Notes: a model not told the origin generated them from the sequence alone. Shown: positions 32,086 to 41,230, counted from the first letter of the stretch. The stretch: 64,000 nt of DNA from Bradyrhizobium ivorense (GCF_900696085.1 NZ_CAADFC020000029.1:62001-126000), one strand, 5' to 3'. A program made the numbers and translations.

Positions 32086-33393
32086 ATGTCCGACGCGGTT
32101 GCTGACAGGGCGATCAGGAAGGCTTTCGTTCGGCTGATGCCGGTGCTGTTCGTCTCCTACATCCTGGCCTATATCGATCGGGTCAATGTCGGCTTTGCGG
32201 CGCTGACGATGAACGCCGATCTCGGCATTTCGCCCTATATCTTCGGGCTTGGCGCCGGCGTGTTCTTCCTCGGCTATTTCGTCTGCGAGATCCCGAGTAA
32301 TCTGGTGATGGCGAAAGTCGGTGCGCGGCGCTGGATTTCGCGCATCATGATTTCCTGGGGCGTGATCGCCGTCGCGATGGCGCTGGTGCAGGGACCTGCG
32401 AGCTTCATCGTCATCCGCTTTCTGCTTGGAGCGGCCGAGGCCGGCTTCTTCCCGGGCGTGATCCTGTACCTGACCTACTGGTTTCCGCAGCAATATCGCG
32501 CGCGCATGATCGCCGCGTTCATCGTCGCAGTGCCGGTGTCGCTCGCGCTCGGCGGACCGGTCTCGACGGCGATCCTGCAGATGGACGGGGTTGCCGGCCT
32601 GAAGGGATGGCAGTGGCTGTTCATCCTCGAAGGGTTGCCGACCATTCTGGTCGGCCTGGTCTTCCTGAAAGTGATGCCCGACCGGCCGGGCGAAGCAAAA
32701 TGGCTCAGCAGCGAGGAGCGGAGTTGGCTGCAGAATGCGCTCGACAGCGAAGCGCGCGCGGTCGCCGGGGCGCATGGGCTCAGCCTGCTGCAATCGCTCG
32801 CCGACATGCGCGTGCTGGCGCTCGCATTCATCTGGTTCGCCAACACCACCGCCAATCTCGGCCTCGCATTCTTCCTGCCCCAGATCCTGAAGGGCCTCGG
32901 CCTGACCGACATGCAGACCGGGATCACGACCTCGATCCCCTACATCTTCGGCACGCTTGGCATCATCGCGTTCGGCTTCATCTCCGATCGCCACAATGAG
33001 CGCCGATGGACCCTTTGCGCGGCGCTCGCGCTCACGGCGCTCGGATTGACCGCGGCCGGCGCCCTGTCCGGATCGCTGCTCGCCGTGGCCGTCATGGCGG
33101 TTGCCGCCGTCGGCATCTACGGCGCAAAACCGCCGTTCTGGCCGCTGCCGTCGACTTTCCTTGTCGGCAACGCTGCGGCCGCCGGCATCGCGCTGATCAA
33201 TGCGACCGGCAATCTCGGCGGCTTCGTCGGGCCCTATGCGATCGGCTGGATTCGCGATGCAACACACAGCTATCAGGCCGGGCTCTACCTCCTCGCCGCA
33301 CTGTCGTTCGTCGCCGCGGTGCTTGTACCGGTCGTCGTCAATCCGCGTTTCCTCAAGGTCGCGACGCCGACGTCCGGACTGAAGCGGGCCTGA
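32086..33393 (+). CDS. MFS transporter of the anion:cation symporter type
   Basis: A 435-residue inner-membrane transporter with 12 predicted helices, in the ACS branch of the major facilitator superfamily, which takes up hexonates, hexuronates, phthalate or similar acids with protons. Visible features: VSYILAYIDRVNVGFAALTM, FFLGYFVCEIPSNLVM, then AEAGFFPGVILYLTYWFP and RPGEAKWLSSEER in the middle loop. The ATG at 32086 has GGGAGCGAGA upstream. The next gene (43 bases) is an enolase-superfamily enzyme, so it probably imports that enzyme's sugar-acid or related substrate. Confidence 0.9.
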   Translation: MSDAVADRAIRKAFVRLMPVLFVSYILAYIDRVNVGFAALTMNADLGISPYIFGLGAGVFFLGYFVCEIPSNLVMAKVGARRWISRIMISWGVIAVAMALVQGPASFIVIRFLLGAAEAGFFPGVILYLTYWFPQQYRARMIAAFIVAVPVSLALGGPVSTAILQMDGVAGLKGWQWLFILEGLPTILVGLVFLKVMPDRPGEAKWLSSEERSWLQNALDSEARAVAGAHGLSLLQSLADMRVLALAFIWFANTTANLGLAFFLPQILKGLGLTDMQTGITTSIPYIFGTLGIIAFGFISDRHNERRWTLCAALALTALGLTAAGALSGSLLAVAVMAVAAVGIYGAKPPFWPLPSTFLVGNAAAAGIALINATGNLGGFVGPYAIGWIRDATHSYQAGLYLLAALSFVAAVLVPVVVNPRFLKVATPTSGLKRA

Positions 33394-33435
33394 GCCGGCC
33401 CGATCGCACATGCCTCGCCGAAAGGAGCACTATCC

Positions 33436-34590
33436 ATGACCATCAGCATCGCGCGCATCGAGGTGTTCCTGTTTCGCGCCGAGGTGAAGGAGCCCGTCAA
33501 GACCTCGTTCGGCAGCATTCCGAGGCGCAGGGTTCTGCTGTTGCGCGTCGAGGATACCGATGGCGCGTATGGTTGGGGCGAAATCTGGTGCAACTTCCCG
33601 CCCTACAGCGCCGACAACAAGATGCGGTTGCTCGAAACCGTGATCTGTCCCGCAGCGCTGGCTTCAACCTATCTCGATCCGTCGGACGCCTGGCACACGC
33701 TGACGGCGCGGACTCATCGCTGGGCCCTTCAAGGCGCGGAGCCCGGCCCGTTTGCGGCGTGCCTCGGCGGGCTCGACCTCGCGCTGTGGGACCTTGCTGC
33801 ACGGCGCGCGGGGAAATCGCTGCGCGCCATGCTCGCCGGCACCGCCGTGCGCGATAGGGTGCCGGCCTATGCCAGCGGCCTCAATCCGGACACGGCCGCC
33901 GAGACGGTGGCGCGCTGCCGCGACGCCGGGTTTCGCGCCTTCAAGGTCAAGGTCGCGTTCGGCACCGAAACCGATACGGCTGTCGTCTCGACCATCACGC
34001 GCGATCTGCGGAGTGGCGAGCGGCTGATGGTGGATGCGAACCAGGGCTGGGATCTAGCCGAGGCCCGGCGCGCGGTGGCGAGGCTCGGCGCATTCGGCCT
34101 TGGCTGGATTGAGGAGCCACTGGCGGCGGACCGGCCCGCAGCCGAATGGGCCGAGTTGGCGCTGCTGTCGCCAGTGCCGCTGGCAGGTGGCGAGAACGTC
34201 ATGGGTTACGAAGCCTTCGCGGGTCTGATCGCGAACGGCTATCACGGTGTAGTTCAGCCTGACATGTTGAAATGGGGTGGCGTCACCGGTGCCTATGCGG
34301 TCGGCCGGCGCGCGGTGCAGACGGGACGGTCCTACTGCCCGCATTGGCTCGGCAGCGGCGTCGGCCTGCTTGCAGCGGCCCAAGTGCTTGCAGGGGTGGG
34401 CGGTCCCGGCCTGCTCGAGCACGATGTGATGGAGAATCCCCTGCGTGAGGCGCTGGCGCAGCCCTTCCCCCGCGTCCGGGATGGTCTCTTCCCGCTGCCT
34501 GACGGACCAGGATTGGGGGCGGAGCCCGACCTCGCGGCTGCGGCCGACTGGCTTGTCACACGGCAGGAATACGGCGCGCCGCGATCTTAG
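33436..34590 (+). CDS. Enolase-superfamily (mandelate racemase type) dehydratase or cycloisomerase
   Basis: A 384-residue Mg2+-dependent enzyme of the mandelate racemase/muconate lactonizing group. Key residues: Lys-x-Lys in FKVKVAFG, metal ligands Asp in MVDANQGW, Glu in WIEEPL and Glu in AGGENV, then the catalytic His in YCPHWLGSG with QPDMLKWGG ahead of it. This set points to acid-sugar dehydratases or racemases. The substrate is not known, but pairing with the MFS transporter suggests uptake and breakdown of an acid sugar. A terminator with 12-bp stem follows. Confidence 0.88.
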   Translation: MTISIARIEVFLFRAEVKEPVKTSFGSIPRRRVLLLRVEDTDGAYGWGEIWCNFPPYSADNKMRLLETVICPAALASTYLDPSDAWHTLTARTHRWALQGAEPGPFAACLGGLDLALWDLAARRAGKSLRAMLAGTAVRDRVPAYASGLNPDTAAETVARCRDAGFRAFKVKVAFGTETDTAVVSTITRDLRSGERLMVDANQGWDLAEARRAVARLGAFGLGWIEEPLAADRPAAEWAELALLSPVPLAGGENVMGYEAFAGLIANGYHGVVQPDMLKWGGVTGAYAVGRRAVQTGRSYCPHWLGSGVGLLAAAQVLAGVGGPGLLEHDVMENPLREALAQPFPRVRDGLFPLPDGPGLGAEPDLAAAADWLVTRQEYGAPRS

Positions 34591-34619
34591 AGGCAAGGCG
34601 CGCGAAGTCATTGCGCAGA

Positions 34620-34648
34620 AAACGCGCCCGGCGGTACCGGGCGCGTTT
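34620..34648. terminator. Bidirectional intrinsic terminator
   Basis: AAACGCGCCCGG and CCGGGCGCGTTT form a perfect 12-base stem with a 5-base loop; the A and T ends serve both strands. It lies between the converging enolase-type and PRC-barrel genes. Confidence 0.85.
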
Positions 34649-34673
34649 GGCTTTCACGGAACGCGATTGCGCG

Positions 34674-35243
34674 TTACTCAGTCGAATACTTGAACTCGGG
34701 CATTGCCTTCAGCTCGTCCTTGGTCGCGTTGAAGACGGCGTGATCGGGATACCAGGGGTTCGGCTTCGACGCCGTTGCCGGGGCCGCGCCGGTGGTCGTC
34801 GACGTCTTGCTGGTGCCGCCGGCACCGCCGGGGCTGCCGGTGTTCGACGCGCTGGACCCGGTGTAGGCGACCGGTTCGGTCGAGAACTTCACCTTGTCGA
34901 TCGGCACGGCGACCAGATGCTCGCCGACGCCAAGGAAGCCGCCGACGCCGATCACCACCGCCTTGATGGCCCCGCCCTTGTCCATCAAGAGATCGTTGAT
35001 CGAGCCGACGCTCTCGTTCTTGTCGTTGTACACGCTGAGACCGACGACCTTGGATGCGCGCCAGTCGCCCTTATACGAGGTCGATGAGACGGCTGTCGTG
35101 CTCGCCGGAGGCGATGTGGTGCTCGCGGCCGGAGGCGACATCTCGTTCTTGTCGCTCTTGGTGTCGGTCGGCGTCTGCGCGAACGCAACGGTTGCAAGCA
35201 GCGCAGTGCCGGCGACGCCGGCCATGATAGATCTGACTAACAT
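34674..35243 (-). CDS. Exported PRC-barrel domain protein
   Basis: A 189-residue secreted protein. The signal peptide (MLVRSIMAGVAGTALLATVA, then FAQ) is followed by a Ser/Thr/Pro linker and one PRC-barrel (ASKVVGLSVYNDKNESVGSI, then VIGVGGFLGVGEHLVAVPID). The C-terminal half is Gly/Ser/Thr-rich and ends with KDELKAMPEFKYSTE. PRC-barrels bind proteins or RNA, or occur in reaction centre subunit H; secreted forms with unknown role are widespread in Bradyrhizobium. ATG 35243 has GAGGAGAGCC upstream. A cytosolic version is at 37077. Confidence 0.85.
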   Translation of the reverse strand: MLVRSIMAGVAGTALLATVAFAQTPTDTKSDKNEMSPPAASTTSPPASTTAVSSTSYKGDWRASKVVGLSVYNDKNESVGSINDLLMDKGGAIKAVVIGVGGFLGVGEHLVAVPIDKVKFSTEPVAYTGSSASNTGSPGGAGGTSKTSTTTGAAPATASKPNPWYPDHAVFNATKDELKAMPEFKYSTE

Positions 35244-35491
35244 GTTGGCTCTCCTCAGTTCGCAAAATCGATACATGGAGAACCCGTAATCTTGGCAAGC
35301 GTTCCTACGGGAACCTGCTATCAAAGGCCACTCCAGCACGGAGGAACGCTTCGACGCGACGCAACAGCCTTCGCGGAAGCGAAGCCGCCGACGACTCAAC
35401 TAACGGCCGTAGCCCTCAAGCGTTGCATCCATCGCCGACCGCGTTGTGTAAATTCGGCCTGTCCCGTTTTTTGCCCGCCCGGCCCGCCTGA

Positions 35492-35509
35492 CAGTCATCG
35501 GACTGTCAG
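35492..35509 (+). promoter_or_regulatory. Pho-box-like site upstream of glycerophosphodiesterase gene
   Basis: CAGTCAT at 35492-35498 and CTGTCAG at 35503-35509 are 7-base direct repeats 4 bases apart, matching the CTGTCAT-N4-CTGTCAT plan of PhoB binding sites. The same stretch is also an inverted repeat (CTGACAGTC/GACTGTCAG). It lies about 60 bases before the ATG. Confidence 0.55.
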
Positions 35510-35569
35510 AGAACTGCGACATGAGGAACAGGAGGTAACAGGTGCTGCGTTGGAGATGGAGGGCTGGCT

Positions 35570-36976
35570 ATGATGCACACTGGTTCGCTGCGGAAACTAC
35601 GCGTTGGCGCGATGCTGCTCGCGACCGCGGCTTTGGCGGTCCTCCCCGCCTCGATGGCGTCAGCGCAAGCCGGCTCGGCACCGGCCGGCGCAAAACCGTT
35701 CCTGACCCTCGATGGCAAGCAGCCCTTGGTCATCGGGCATCGCGGCGTGCCGGGGCTGGTGCCTGAAGAGACCGAGGCCTCGTATGATCTGGCCGCGGCG
35801 CTGGGCACCGATTCACTCGAAGAGGACCTGCACCTGACCAAGGATTGCGTCCTGGTGGCGCGTCACAATCCGTGGCTGGGCGACAATACCAACATTGCCG
35901 AGGTGGCGAAGACCAACCCTGTGGTTGCGGCCCGCAAGCGCACGACACCGGGCGTCCGCGTCAAGGTGAAATGGCCGCAAACTCCCACCAGCGGACCGGC
36001 TGACTATCCCACCGATCTCGTCGATCCGGCCGACCCCAAATCGGTGCTGAAGGCGCTGATCGTCGACGGCGAAGACCGCACCAATGACTGGTCGATCACC
36101 GATTTCACCATGGCCGAGCTGAAGGAGTGGATCGCCGGCACCACCTATGATGCGGCCAATGAACGGCCGAAGGTGTTCAACGGCAAGCTGCCGGTTATCA
36201 GTTTCCAGGACGTCATCGACATCGCCAAGGCCAAGAGCAAGGAGACCGGACGCAGCATCTCGGTCTATCCGGAGACCAAGAACCCAACCTGGAATAATGC
36301 CCAGGCGATCGCCAATGGCTGCGGCGCGCCTGGCAGCCGCCCGCTCGAGGATGCCCTGATCAAGATCATCAAGGACAACGGCCTCAACGCCAAGGACGCG
36401 CCCATCATCGTCCAGAGCTTCGAGCCCGGCAGCCTGAAATACATGCGCAGCCAGGGCCTTCAGACGCGGCAGGTCCAGCTCATCGACGGCAACGGCGTCG
36501 ACTTCAAGACCGGCAAGGTGCTGCTCAACAACATCACCACCTCACGTCCGTACGACTGGACGATTGCGGGCGACCCGCGCCAGTACGATGCGATGCTGAC
36601 GCCCGAGGGTCTGGCGGAGATCAAGACCTATGCCGACGGCATCGGTCCGTGGAAGGCCTATATCGTCCCCTACAAGATTTTGCCGTGGAAGGACAGCAAC
36701 GCCGACGGCACGCCCTACAAGGGATCGACACCGGAGGCCACGACGCAGGAGGCAACCAGCGTCATCGCCGACGCGCATAAGCTCGGCCTGTTCGTGCATG
36801 TCTTCACGTTCCGCAACGAGAAGAAGTACCTCGCTGCCGACTATCGCGCCGATCCCGGCCTGGAGTATCTGAAGTTCTTCCGTCTCGGCGTCGATGGCGT
36901 CTTTACCGACTTCACGCACACCGGCGTTGCCGCCCGCGCCGCCTATCTGCGCGAGCTTGGCTGGCGAGGCGACTAG
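35570..36976 (+). CDS. Periplasmic glycerophosphodiester phosphodiesterase
   Basis: A 468-residue exported enzyme that hydrolyses glycerophosphodiesters to glycerol 3-phosphate and an alcohol. The signal peptide is about 1-33. GDPD motifs: HRG (His57, Arg58), LEEDLHLTKD with Glu84, Asp86 and His88, then His99 in VARHNP. It resembles GlpQ-type calcium-dependent enzymes. The sequence is longer than E. coli GlpQ (about 358) because of inserts near 130-190 and 280-400. GGAGGG lies 7 bases before the ATG. A Pho-box-like site suggests phosphate-starvation control, which would free phosphorus from phospholipid remains. Confidence 0.9.
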   Translation: MMHTGSLRKLRVGAMLLATAALAVLPASMASAQAGSAPAGAKPFLTLDGKQPLVIGHRGVPGLVPEETEASYDLAAALGTDSLEEDLHLTKDCVLVARHNPWLGDNTNIAEVAKTNPVVAARKRTTPGVRVKVKWPQTPTSGPADYPTDLVDPADPKSVLKALIVDGEDRTNDWSITDFTMAELKEWIAGTTYDAANERPKVFNGKLPVISFQDVIDIAKAKSKETGRSISVYPETKNPTWNNAQAIANGCGAPGSRPLEDALIKIIKDNGLNAKDAPIIVQSFEPGSLKYMRSQGLQTRQVQLIDGNGVDFKTGKVLLNNITTSRPYDWTIAGDPRQYDAMLTPEGLAEIKTYADGIGPWKAYIVPYKILPWKDSNADGTPYKGSTPEATTQEATSVIADAHKLGLFVHVFTFRNEKKYLAADYRADPGLEYLKFFRLGVDGVFTDFTHTGVAARAAYLRELGWRGD

Positions 36977-37070
36977 AGCATGATCCGTGTGAAGCGTTTT
37001 CCGAAAAGATCATGCTCAAACAAAGGGCTAAAGGGCGATGACGATTCGACCCGATCTCATCGCGCTTTAG
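36975..37070. repeat. AGAGCATGATC intergenic repeat
   Basis: TAGAGCATGATCCGTGTGAA, then GCGTTTTCCGAAAAGATCATGC and CGATCTCATCGCGCTTTAG. The AGCATGATC and GATCATGCT parts can pair. The glycerophosphodiesterase TAG stop (36974-36976) is part of it. Confidence 0.65.
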
Positions 37071-37076
37071 GCTGAA

Positions 37077-37454
37077 TCAGAAGCCGCCCCAATAGGGCGG
37101 TACGCCGTAGAAGCGATGCAACTCGGCTTCCTGCGAACGGTCGCCCCAATCGAAATCCTTGTCGGCGCGGAACGACGGCGCGCGCTTCAGCTCGTCATCC
37201 TCTATGTCGAGCTCGTAGGCCTCGAACTTCGGGTTGTAGTGCAGCTTGCCCCACGGCAGCGGAATCAGGTTGGTTCCGATGCCGAGGAAGCCGCCGAAGC
37301 TGAGTACGGCGTACGACACCTTGCCGGAAATCTTGTCGATCATCAGCCGCTCGATATGGCCGATCATGTCGCCGTTGGGCCGCCGCACCGCGGTCCCCTC
37401 GACGCGATCGCTTGCAATGAGTTGATGCGGTCTGGTCTGGACCTCGACAGCCAT
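37077..37454 (-). CDS. Cytosolic PRC-barrel domain protein
   Basis: A 125-residue protein, mainly one PRC-barrel: HQLIASDRVEGTAVRRPNGD, then IERLMIDKISGKVSYAVLSF and GGFLGIGTNLIPLPWGKLHY. There is no signal peptide. The C-terminus is acidic then ends with a Tyr/Pro/Trp/Gly run (YGVPPYWGGF). ATG 37454 is chosen because GGAGGGTGAG is 2 bases before it; a longer form from 37589 would add 45 poorly conserved residues. Its exported relative is at 34674. Function unknown. Confidence 0.8.
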   Translation of the reverse strand: MAVEVQTRPHQLIASDRVEGTAVRRPNGDMIGHIERLMIDKISGKVSYAVLSFGGFLGIGTNLIPLPWGKLHYNPKFEAYELDIEDDELKRAPSFRADKDFDWGDRSQEAELHRFYGVPPYWGGF

Positions 37455-37733
37455 CTCACCCTCCACAGCCTGAAAAACAGTCAACGCCTCGCCGGGCATG
37501 CGGGTTCCGCCGGGATACGACAGCCGCCCTTCCCCTTTGCCCTCTGGGCCACCGAGGCGGCGTGCAGATTGGGCCAGTTCTTTCGCCATTTCAATGCACT
37601 ACGCTTGATGACAGAACGCTAACTTTTCACGCTGGCGGCGACCTGCTACCTCCGGATGCCGGGCAAGATTTCAGACATACACTGAAACAAAATTCCTCAG
37701 CCGCTTTCCCCGAATCACGGACAAAAGATCGGT

Positions 37734-38471
37734 ATGACCCAGGCCACGCCCAACATCCTTGTCGTTGAGGACGATCGCGAGACGCGGACCCTCATCGCAA
37801 AATATCTCCGCACCAATTCCTGTCACGTCACCACCGCCTCCGACGGCCGCGAAATGGCCAAGGCCATGACCGACCACCGGATCGACCTCCTGGTGCTCGA
37901 CGTCATGCTGCCAGGCGAGGACGGCCTCAGCCTGTGCCGCAAGGTGCGCGCAGAATCGCAGACGCCGATCATCATGCTGACCGCGCGCGGTGAGGACGTC
38001 GACCGCATCCTCGGCCTCGAGATGGGCGCCGACGACTATCTGGCAAAGCCGTTCAACCCGCGCGAGCTGCTGGCGCGGATCAACGCGGTGCTGCGCCGCC
38101 AGGTCGCCGCGCGCAACGCCAGCGCGATCGAGGGCGCCACCGTGCTGACCTTCCTCGGCTGGAAGATCGACATCCGCCTGCGCGAGCTGCGCAACCCCGA
38201 GGGCGCCCGCGTCGCGATGACCAGCGCCGAGTTCGACCTGCTGCGCACCTTCTGCGAGCGGCCCGGCCGCGTGCTGTCGCGCGACAGCTTGCTCGATCTG
38301 ACCCAGGGCCGCAGCTCCGGCTCGTTCGAGCGCTCGATCGACGTGCTGGTCAGCCGCATCCGCCGCAAGATCGAGCCCGACCCGCAGGAGGCCACCATGA
38401 TCAAGACGGTGCGCTCCGGCGGCTACGTGTTCACGCCGAGGGTGGAGGCCGTTCCCACCGCGAGCAACTGA
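37734..38471 (+). CDS. OmpR-family response regulator
   Basis: A 245-residue two-component regulator: receiver domain with Asp56 (LVLDVMLPGEDG), acidic residues EDD at 12-14 and Lys105 in YLAKPF, then a winged-helix DNA-binding domain (AEFDLLRTFCERPGRVLSRD, then RSIDVLVSRIRRKIEPDP). The kinase gene begins 2 bases after its stop, so the pair is co-transcribed. The receiver and wing regions resemble OmpR or related stress regulators; the target genes are unknown. Confidence 0.94.
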   Translation: MTQATPNILVVEDDRETRTLIAKYLRTNSCHVTTASDGREMAKAMTDHRIDLLVLDVMLPGEDGLSLCRKVRAESQTPIIMLTARGEDVDRILGLEMGADDYLAKPFNPRELLARINAVLRRQVAARNASAIEGATVLTFLGWKIDIRLRELRNPEGARVAMTSAEFDLLRTFCERPGRVLSRDSLLDLTQGRSSGSFERSIDVLVSRIRRKIEPDPQEATMIKTVRSGGYVFTPRVEAVPTASN

Positions 38472-38473
38472 CC

Positions 38474-39838
38474 ATGAAGCTGCTGAGTGTGCTGAGTCTG
38501 CGGAGGATCGGCGCACAGATGGCGGCGCTGGTGGTGGTATCGATCGTCGCGCTGCATCTGATCATCACCGCAATCTTTCTGATCCACCGCCCGGACCAGC
38601 CCGAACCGCCGGATCGCTGGCACAACCAGCTTGCAGCCGCCACGCAGCTCCTGGGACGCGCCCCGGTGTCGGAGCGGCCGCGGCTCGCAGCCGACATCAC
38701 GCGCGCCTTCCCGCAGCTGGCGATGAGCGACCTGCCGGACGAGACCGTCCCGATGACCGATCCCGATACGCAGAGCCTGCACGCGCTGCGCCGGCTCGGC
38801 GCCGGCTATCGCGTCTTCCTGCTGCCGCGCGACGCCGGCGTCACGCCGCATGAGGGCGAAGTCCGCCGCGTCGCGATCCGCCTGCCCGACGGCGACATGA
38901 TCGCCGCCAACCTGATGCCGGATCTGCACCTGCGGCCGTTCTGGGGCGGACCGTGGATGATGACGGTGCTGTTCGCCGTCATCTGCGTCACCCTGCTCAG
39001 CCTGTGGGCGGCATGGGCGCTGACCGCGCCGCTGTCGTCCTTCGTCAAGGCCGCCGAGACCTTTAGCCTGAACGGCGCCGCGGCGCCGCTGCCGGAGCGT
39101 GGCCCGGAGGAGATCCGCTCGCTCGCCAAGGCACTGAACCGGATGCGCGAGCGCATCACCGCGCTGATCGACGACCGCACCAAGATGCTGGCTGCGATCA
39201 GCCACGATCTGCGCACGCCGATCACGCGGATGCGGCTGCGCGCCGAATTCATCGAGGACGAGACCCATCGCCTGCGCATGCTGCGCGATCTCGACCAGAT
39301 GCGCTCGATGCTGGAATCGGTGCTGTCGTTCCTGCGCAACGACCGCAAGCTCGAGGACATGACGCTGGTCGACATCGCAAGCACGCTGCACCTCGTCACC
39401 GACCAGTTCGCCGACATGGGCCACAAGGTGACCTATGATGGCCCGCAGCACGCGATGGCGACCGCGCGGCCCGCCGACCTGCATCGCAGCATCACCAATC
39501 TGGTGGAGAACGCGGTCCGCTTCGGCGGCGATGTCGCGGTCCGTCTCGCCGTTACGCGCGACCTGCTCACCATCGACATCGAGGACGATGGCCCGGGTAT
39601 TTCGGATGCGCACAAGGCGAGCGTGCTGGAGCCGTTCGTGCGCGGCGACCAGGCGCGCAACATGGACGAGGCCGAGGGCTTTGGCCTTGGACTGTCGATC
39701 GCCAATGCAATCGTGCTCGCGCATGGCGGCACGCTGTCGCTGCACGACCGCAAGCCGCACGGGCTCGTGGTCCGCATCCAACTGCCGGCACGCCAGCAGC
39801 CGCAGCTCGACCAGCCGCCGCAGAAATCCGCGGCCTGA
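38474..39838 (+). CDS. EnvZ-like sensor histidine kinase
   Basis: A 454-residue membrane kinase. Membrane helices are about residues 15-37 and 160-182, with a periplasmic domain of about 120 residues between. A HAMP-like segment follows (SFVKAAETFSLNGAAAPLPE), then the dimerization/phosphorylation box AAISHDLRTPITRMR with His244, and an ATP-binding domain (SITNLVENAVRFGG, DIEDDGPGIS, GLGLSIANAIVLAHGG). It is the partner of the preceding regulator. The signal is unknown. Confidence 0.94.
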   Translation: MKLLSVLSLRRIGAQMAALVVVSIVALHLIITAIFLIHRPDQPEPPDRWHNQLAAATQLLGRAPVSERPRLAADITRAFPQLAMSDLPDETVPMTDPDTQSLHALRRLGAGYRVFLLPRDAGVTPHEGEVRRVAIRLPDGDMIAANLMPDLHLRPFWGGPWMMTVLFAVICVTLLSLWAAWALTAPLSSFVKAAETFSLNGAAAPLPERGPEEIRSLAKALNRMRERITALIDDRTKMLAAISHDLRTPITRMRLRAEFIEDETHRLRMLRDLDQMRSMLESVLSFLRNDRKLEDMTLVDIASTLHLVTDQFADMGHKVTYDGPQHAMATARPADLHRSITNLVENAVRFGGDVAVRLAVTRDLLTIDIEDDGPGISDAHKASVLEPFVRGDQARNMDEAEGFGLGLSIANAIVLAHGGTLSLHDRKPHGLVVRIQLPARQQPQLDQPPQKSAA

Positions 39839-39882
39839 TCAGGCGATCGAGTTCGGGCGAGCAGTGTTCGGATGTGTTGCGT

Positions 39883-40092
39883 TCACGCGGCGAGCGGGGT
39901 GAGCTGCTCGTCGTCGTAGATCGCGATGGCCTCGAAACGGTAATTGCAGGCGCGGCAATTCCACAGATAGGACGTGCGGCCTTCGCCATGCTCCACCCAG
40001 TCCGGGCGGGAAATCGGTTTGCCGCATTGTGCGCAGGGATTTTCGCGAGGTGTGTAACCAAAATCCGGACGGGCAAAATCCTGACGAGCCAT
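39883..40092 (-). CDS. Small zinc-ribbon-like protein
   Basis: A 69-residue protein with two CxxC pairs: NPCAQCGKPI and WNCRACNYRF, spaced as a zinc ribbon. The N-terminus MARQDFARPDFGYTP contains a short R/P motif. It is common in Bradyrhizobium, without assigned function. The ATG lies well before the lytic transglycosylase, on the other strand. Confidence 0.75.
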   Translation of the reverse strand: MARQDFARPDFGYTPRENPCAQCGKPISRPDWVEHGEGRTSYLWNCRACNYRFEAIAIYDDEQLTPLAA

Positions 40093-40402
40093 GGCGCATC
40101 TCCCGAACAGCGTTTCTTATCGGCTTTTGGAATAGACAGTTGTGCTGACTGACTGAACTGGCACCGCTGCCGGCAGGCAGTGTAGACCTCTGTTGATTCA
40201 TTTGCACGACAAACCGTTGTTTGCGGCGTGCGGAAAAATCGATCCTGTCAATTTGAATTTTTCTCGTCGTGTTCGCAGCAGCGAGAACGATGCATGCAGT
40301 GGCATCAATTCGTGACGCGGGTTTTGCCACATTCCTGCCTGCTCGCCGTACCAATGAAGCCGCAGGAACTGATGCGCGTTCAATGGCCCCGATCGACCCG
40401 AC
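40093..40402. other. Gap of 310 bases with no recognised element
   Basis: Between divergent small genes. It is slightly AT-rich around 40195-40280 and should hold the promoters of both. I found no clear RNA gene, repeat or binding site; only short palindromes (for example CTGCCGGCAG near 40171). Confidence 0.4.
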
Positions 40403-40939
40403 ATGAAGACCTTTCAAACCTTTCTTCAGACCCTTGGCTGCCTCGCCGTGATCGCGGCCCTGGTGCCGTGGGCAACTGCGAGCGCGCAATCGCGCGCGCA
40501 GTATGAGGCGATGGTCGCGGCGGAAGCGCAGGCCAATCTGGTGCCGGAAGCGCTGGTGCATCGCGTCATCGTGCGTGAGAGCAAGTATCAGCCAAAGCTG
40601 ATCGGACGCGGCGGCACCATCGGGCTGATGCAGATCAAGCTCGGCACCGCTCGCGGCCTCGGCTACACCGGCACCGCCGAAGGCCTGCGCGACCCCGGCA
40701 CCAACCTCAAATACGGCATCAAATACCTCGCCGGCGCCTACCGCGCTGCCAACGGCGATCACGATCGAGCCGTGCGTTACTTCGCGGGCGGGTATTACTA
40801 CGTCGCAAAGCGCCAGCGCAGCGAGCACCTGAAAGAGGCGAAGCATGTCGGCACGCGTGCACCGCCAAAGGCGTTCGTCGGGTCGGAGCAGGTGACAGCC
40901 GAGACCGCCGAGGCGAAGCCGGAACAGGCTTCAAAATAA
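40403..40939 (+). CDS. Lytic transglycosylase (SLT domain)
   Basis: A 178-residue exported enzyme cleaving peptidoglycan glycan chains. The signal peptide is about 1-29 (ends TASA). The SLT motifs are present: catalytic Glu in VIVRESKYQPKLIG, GTIGLMQIKLGTARGLGY (the GLMQ motif) and NLKYGIKYLAGAY. The C-terminus is a short Glu/Lys/Ala tail. The layout is that of small alphaproteobacterial transglycosylases used for cell-wall remodelling. Confidence 0.9.
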   Translation: MKTFQTFLQTLGCLAVIAALVPWATASAQSRAQYEAMVAAEAQANLVPEALVHRVIVRESKYQPKLIGRGGTIGLMQIKLGTARGLGYTGTAEGLRDPGTNLKYGIKYLAGAYRAANGDHDRAVRYFAGGYYYVAKRQRSEHLKEAKHVGTRAPPKAFVGSEQVTAETAEAKPEQASK

Positions 40940-41108
40940 GGCCGATCGCGCCGCGGCCGCCCGGCAGCACCCGGTCGTCTTCGATCACCTGCTACCACAC
41001 AAGCGATCCGAATCCAGCCACGCGCCCGCGGCGAAGAGCGCGGTCGGGTTCCTTGTCAGTTCCTGGCATACACGTTGACACGCCCGCTCATCCGCCTACA
41101 TTAGAGCC

Positions 41109-41230
41109 GTTCCGAGGGGTGCTCCGAGGAGGAGCTGAGATACCGCAAGCTTGGACCCCGCCCAATGGCGGAAAAGTCCGGGACCGCGGTGACCCTTTGA
41201 ACCTGATCCGGGTCATGCCGGCGAAGGGAC
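41109..41230 (+). ncRNA. TPP riboswitch (THI element)
   Basis: The conserved riboswitch parts are clear: GAGGGGTGCTCCGAGGAGGA, then GCTGAGATACC, later ACCCTTTGAACCTGATCC and GGGTCATGCCGGCGAAGGGA. These match the thiamine pyrophosphate-binding THI box (GGGG-CUGAGA-ACCCUUUGAACCUGAUC...). The 3' end overlaps the GGGACAGGG region just before the thiO start, so TPP binding probably hides the ribosome site or ends transcription. Confidence 0.95.

Noticed and set aside
31894-33411. A 505-codon minus-strand frame opposite the MFS transporter
   Set aside because: No hydrophobic helices or motif; the plus-strand transporter is convincing.
36990-37060. Terminator hairpin from the AGAGCATGATC repeat
   Set aside because: The pairing is short and broken and has no T run; kept only as a repeat.
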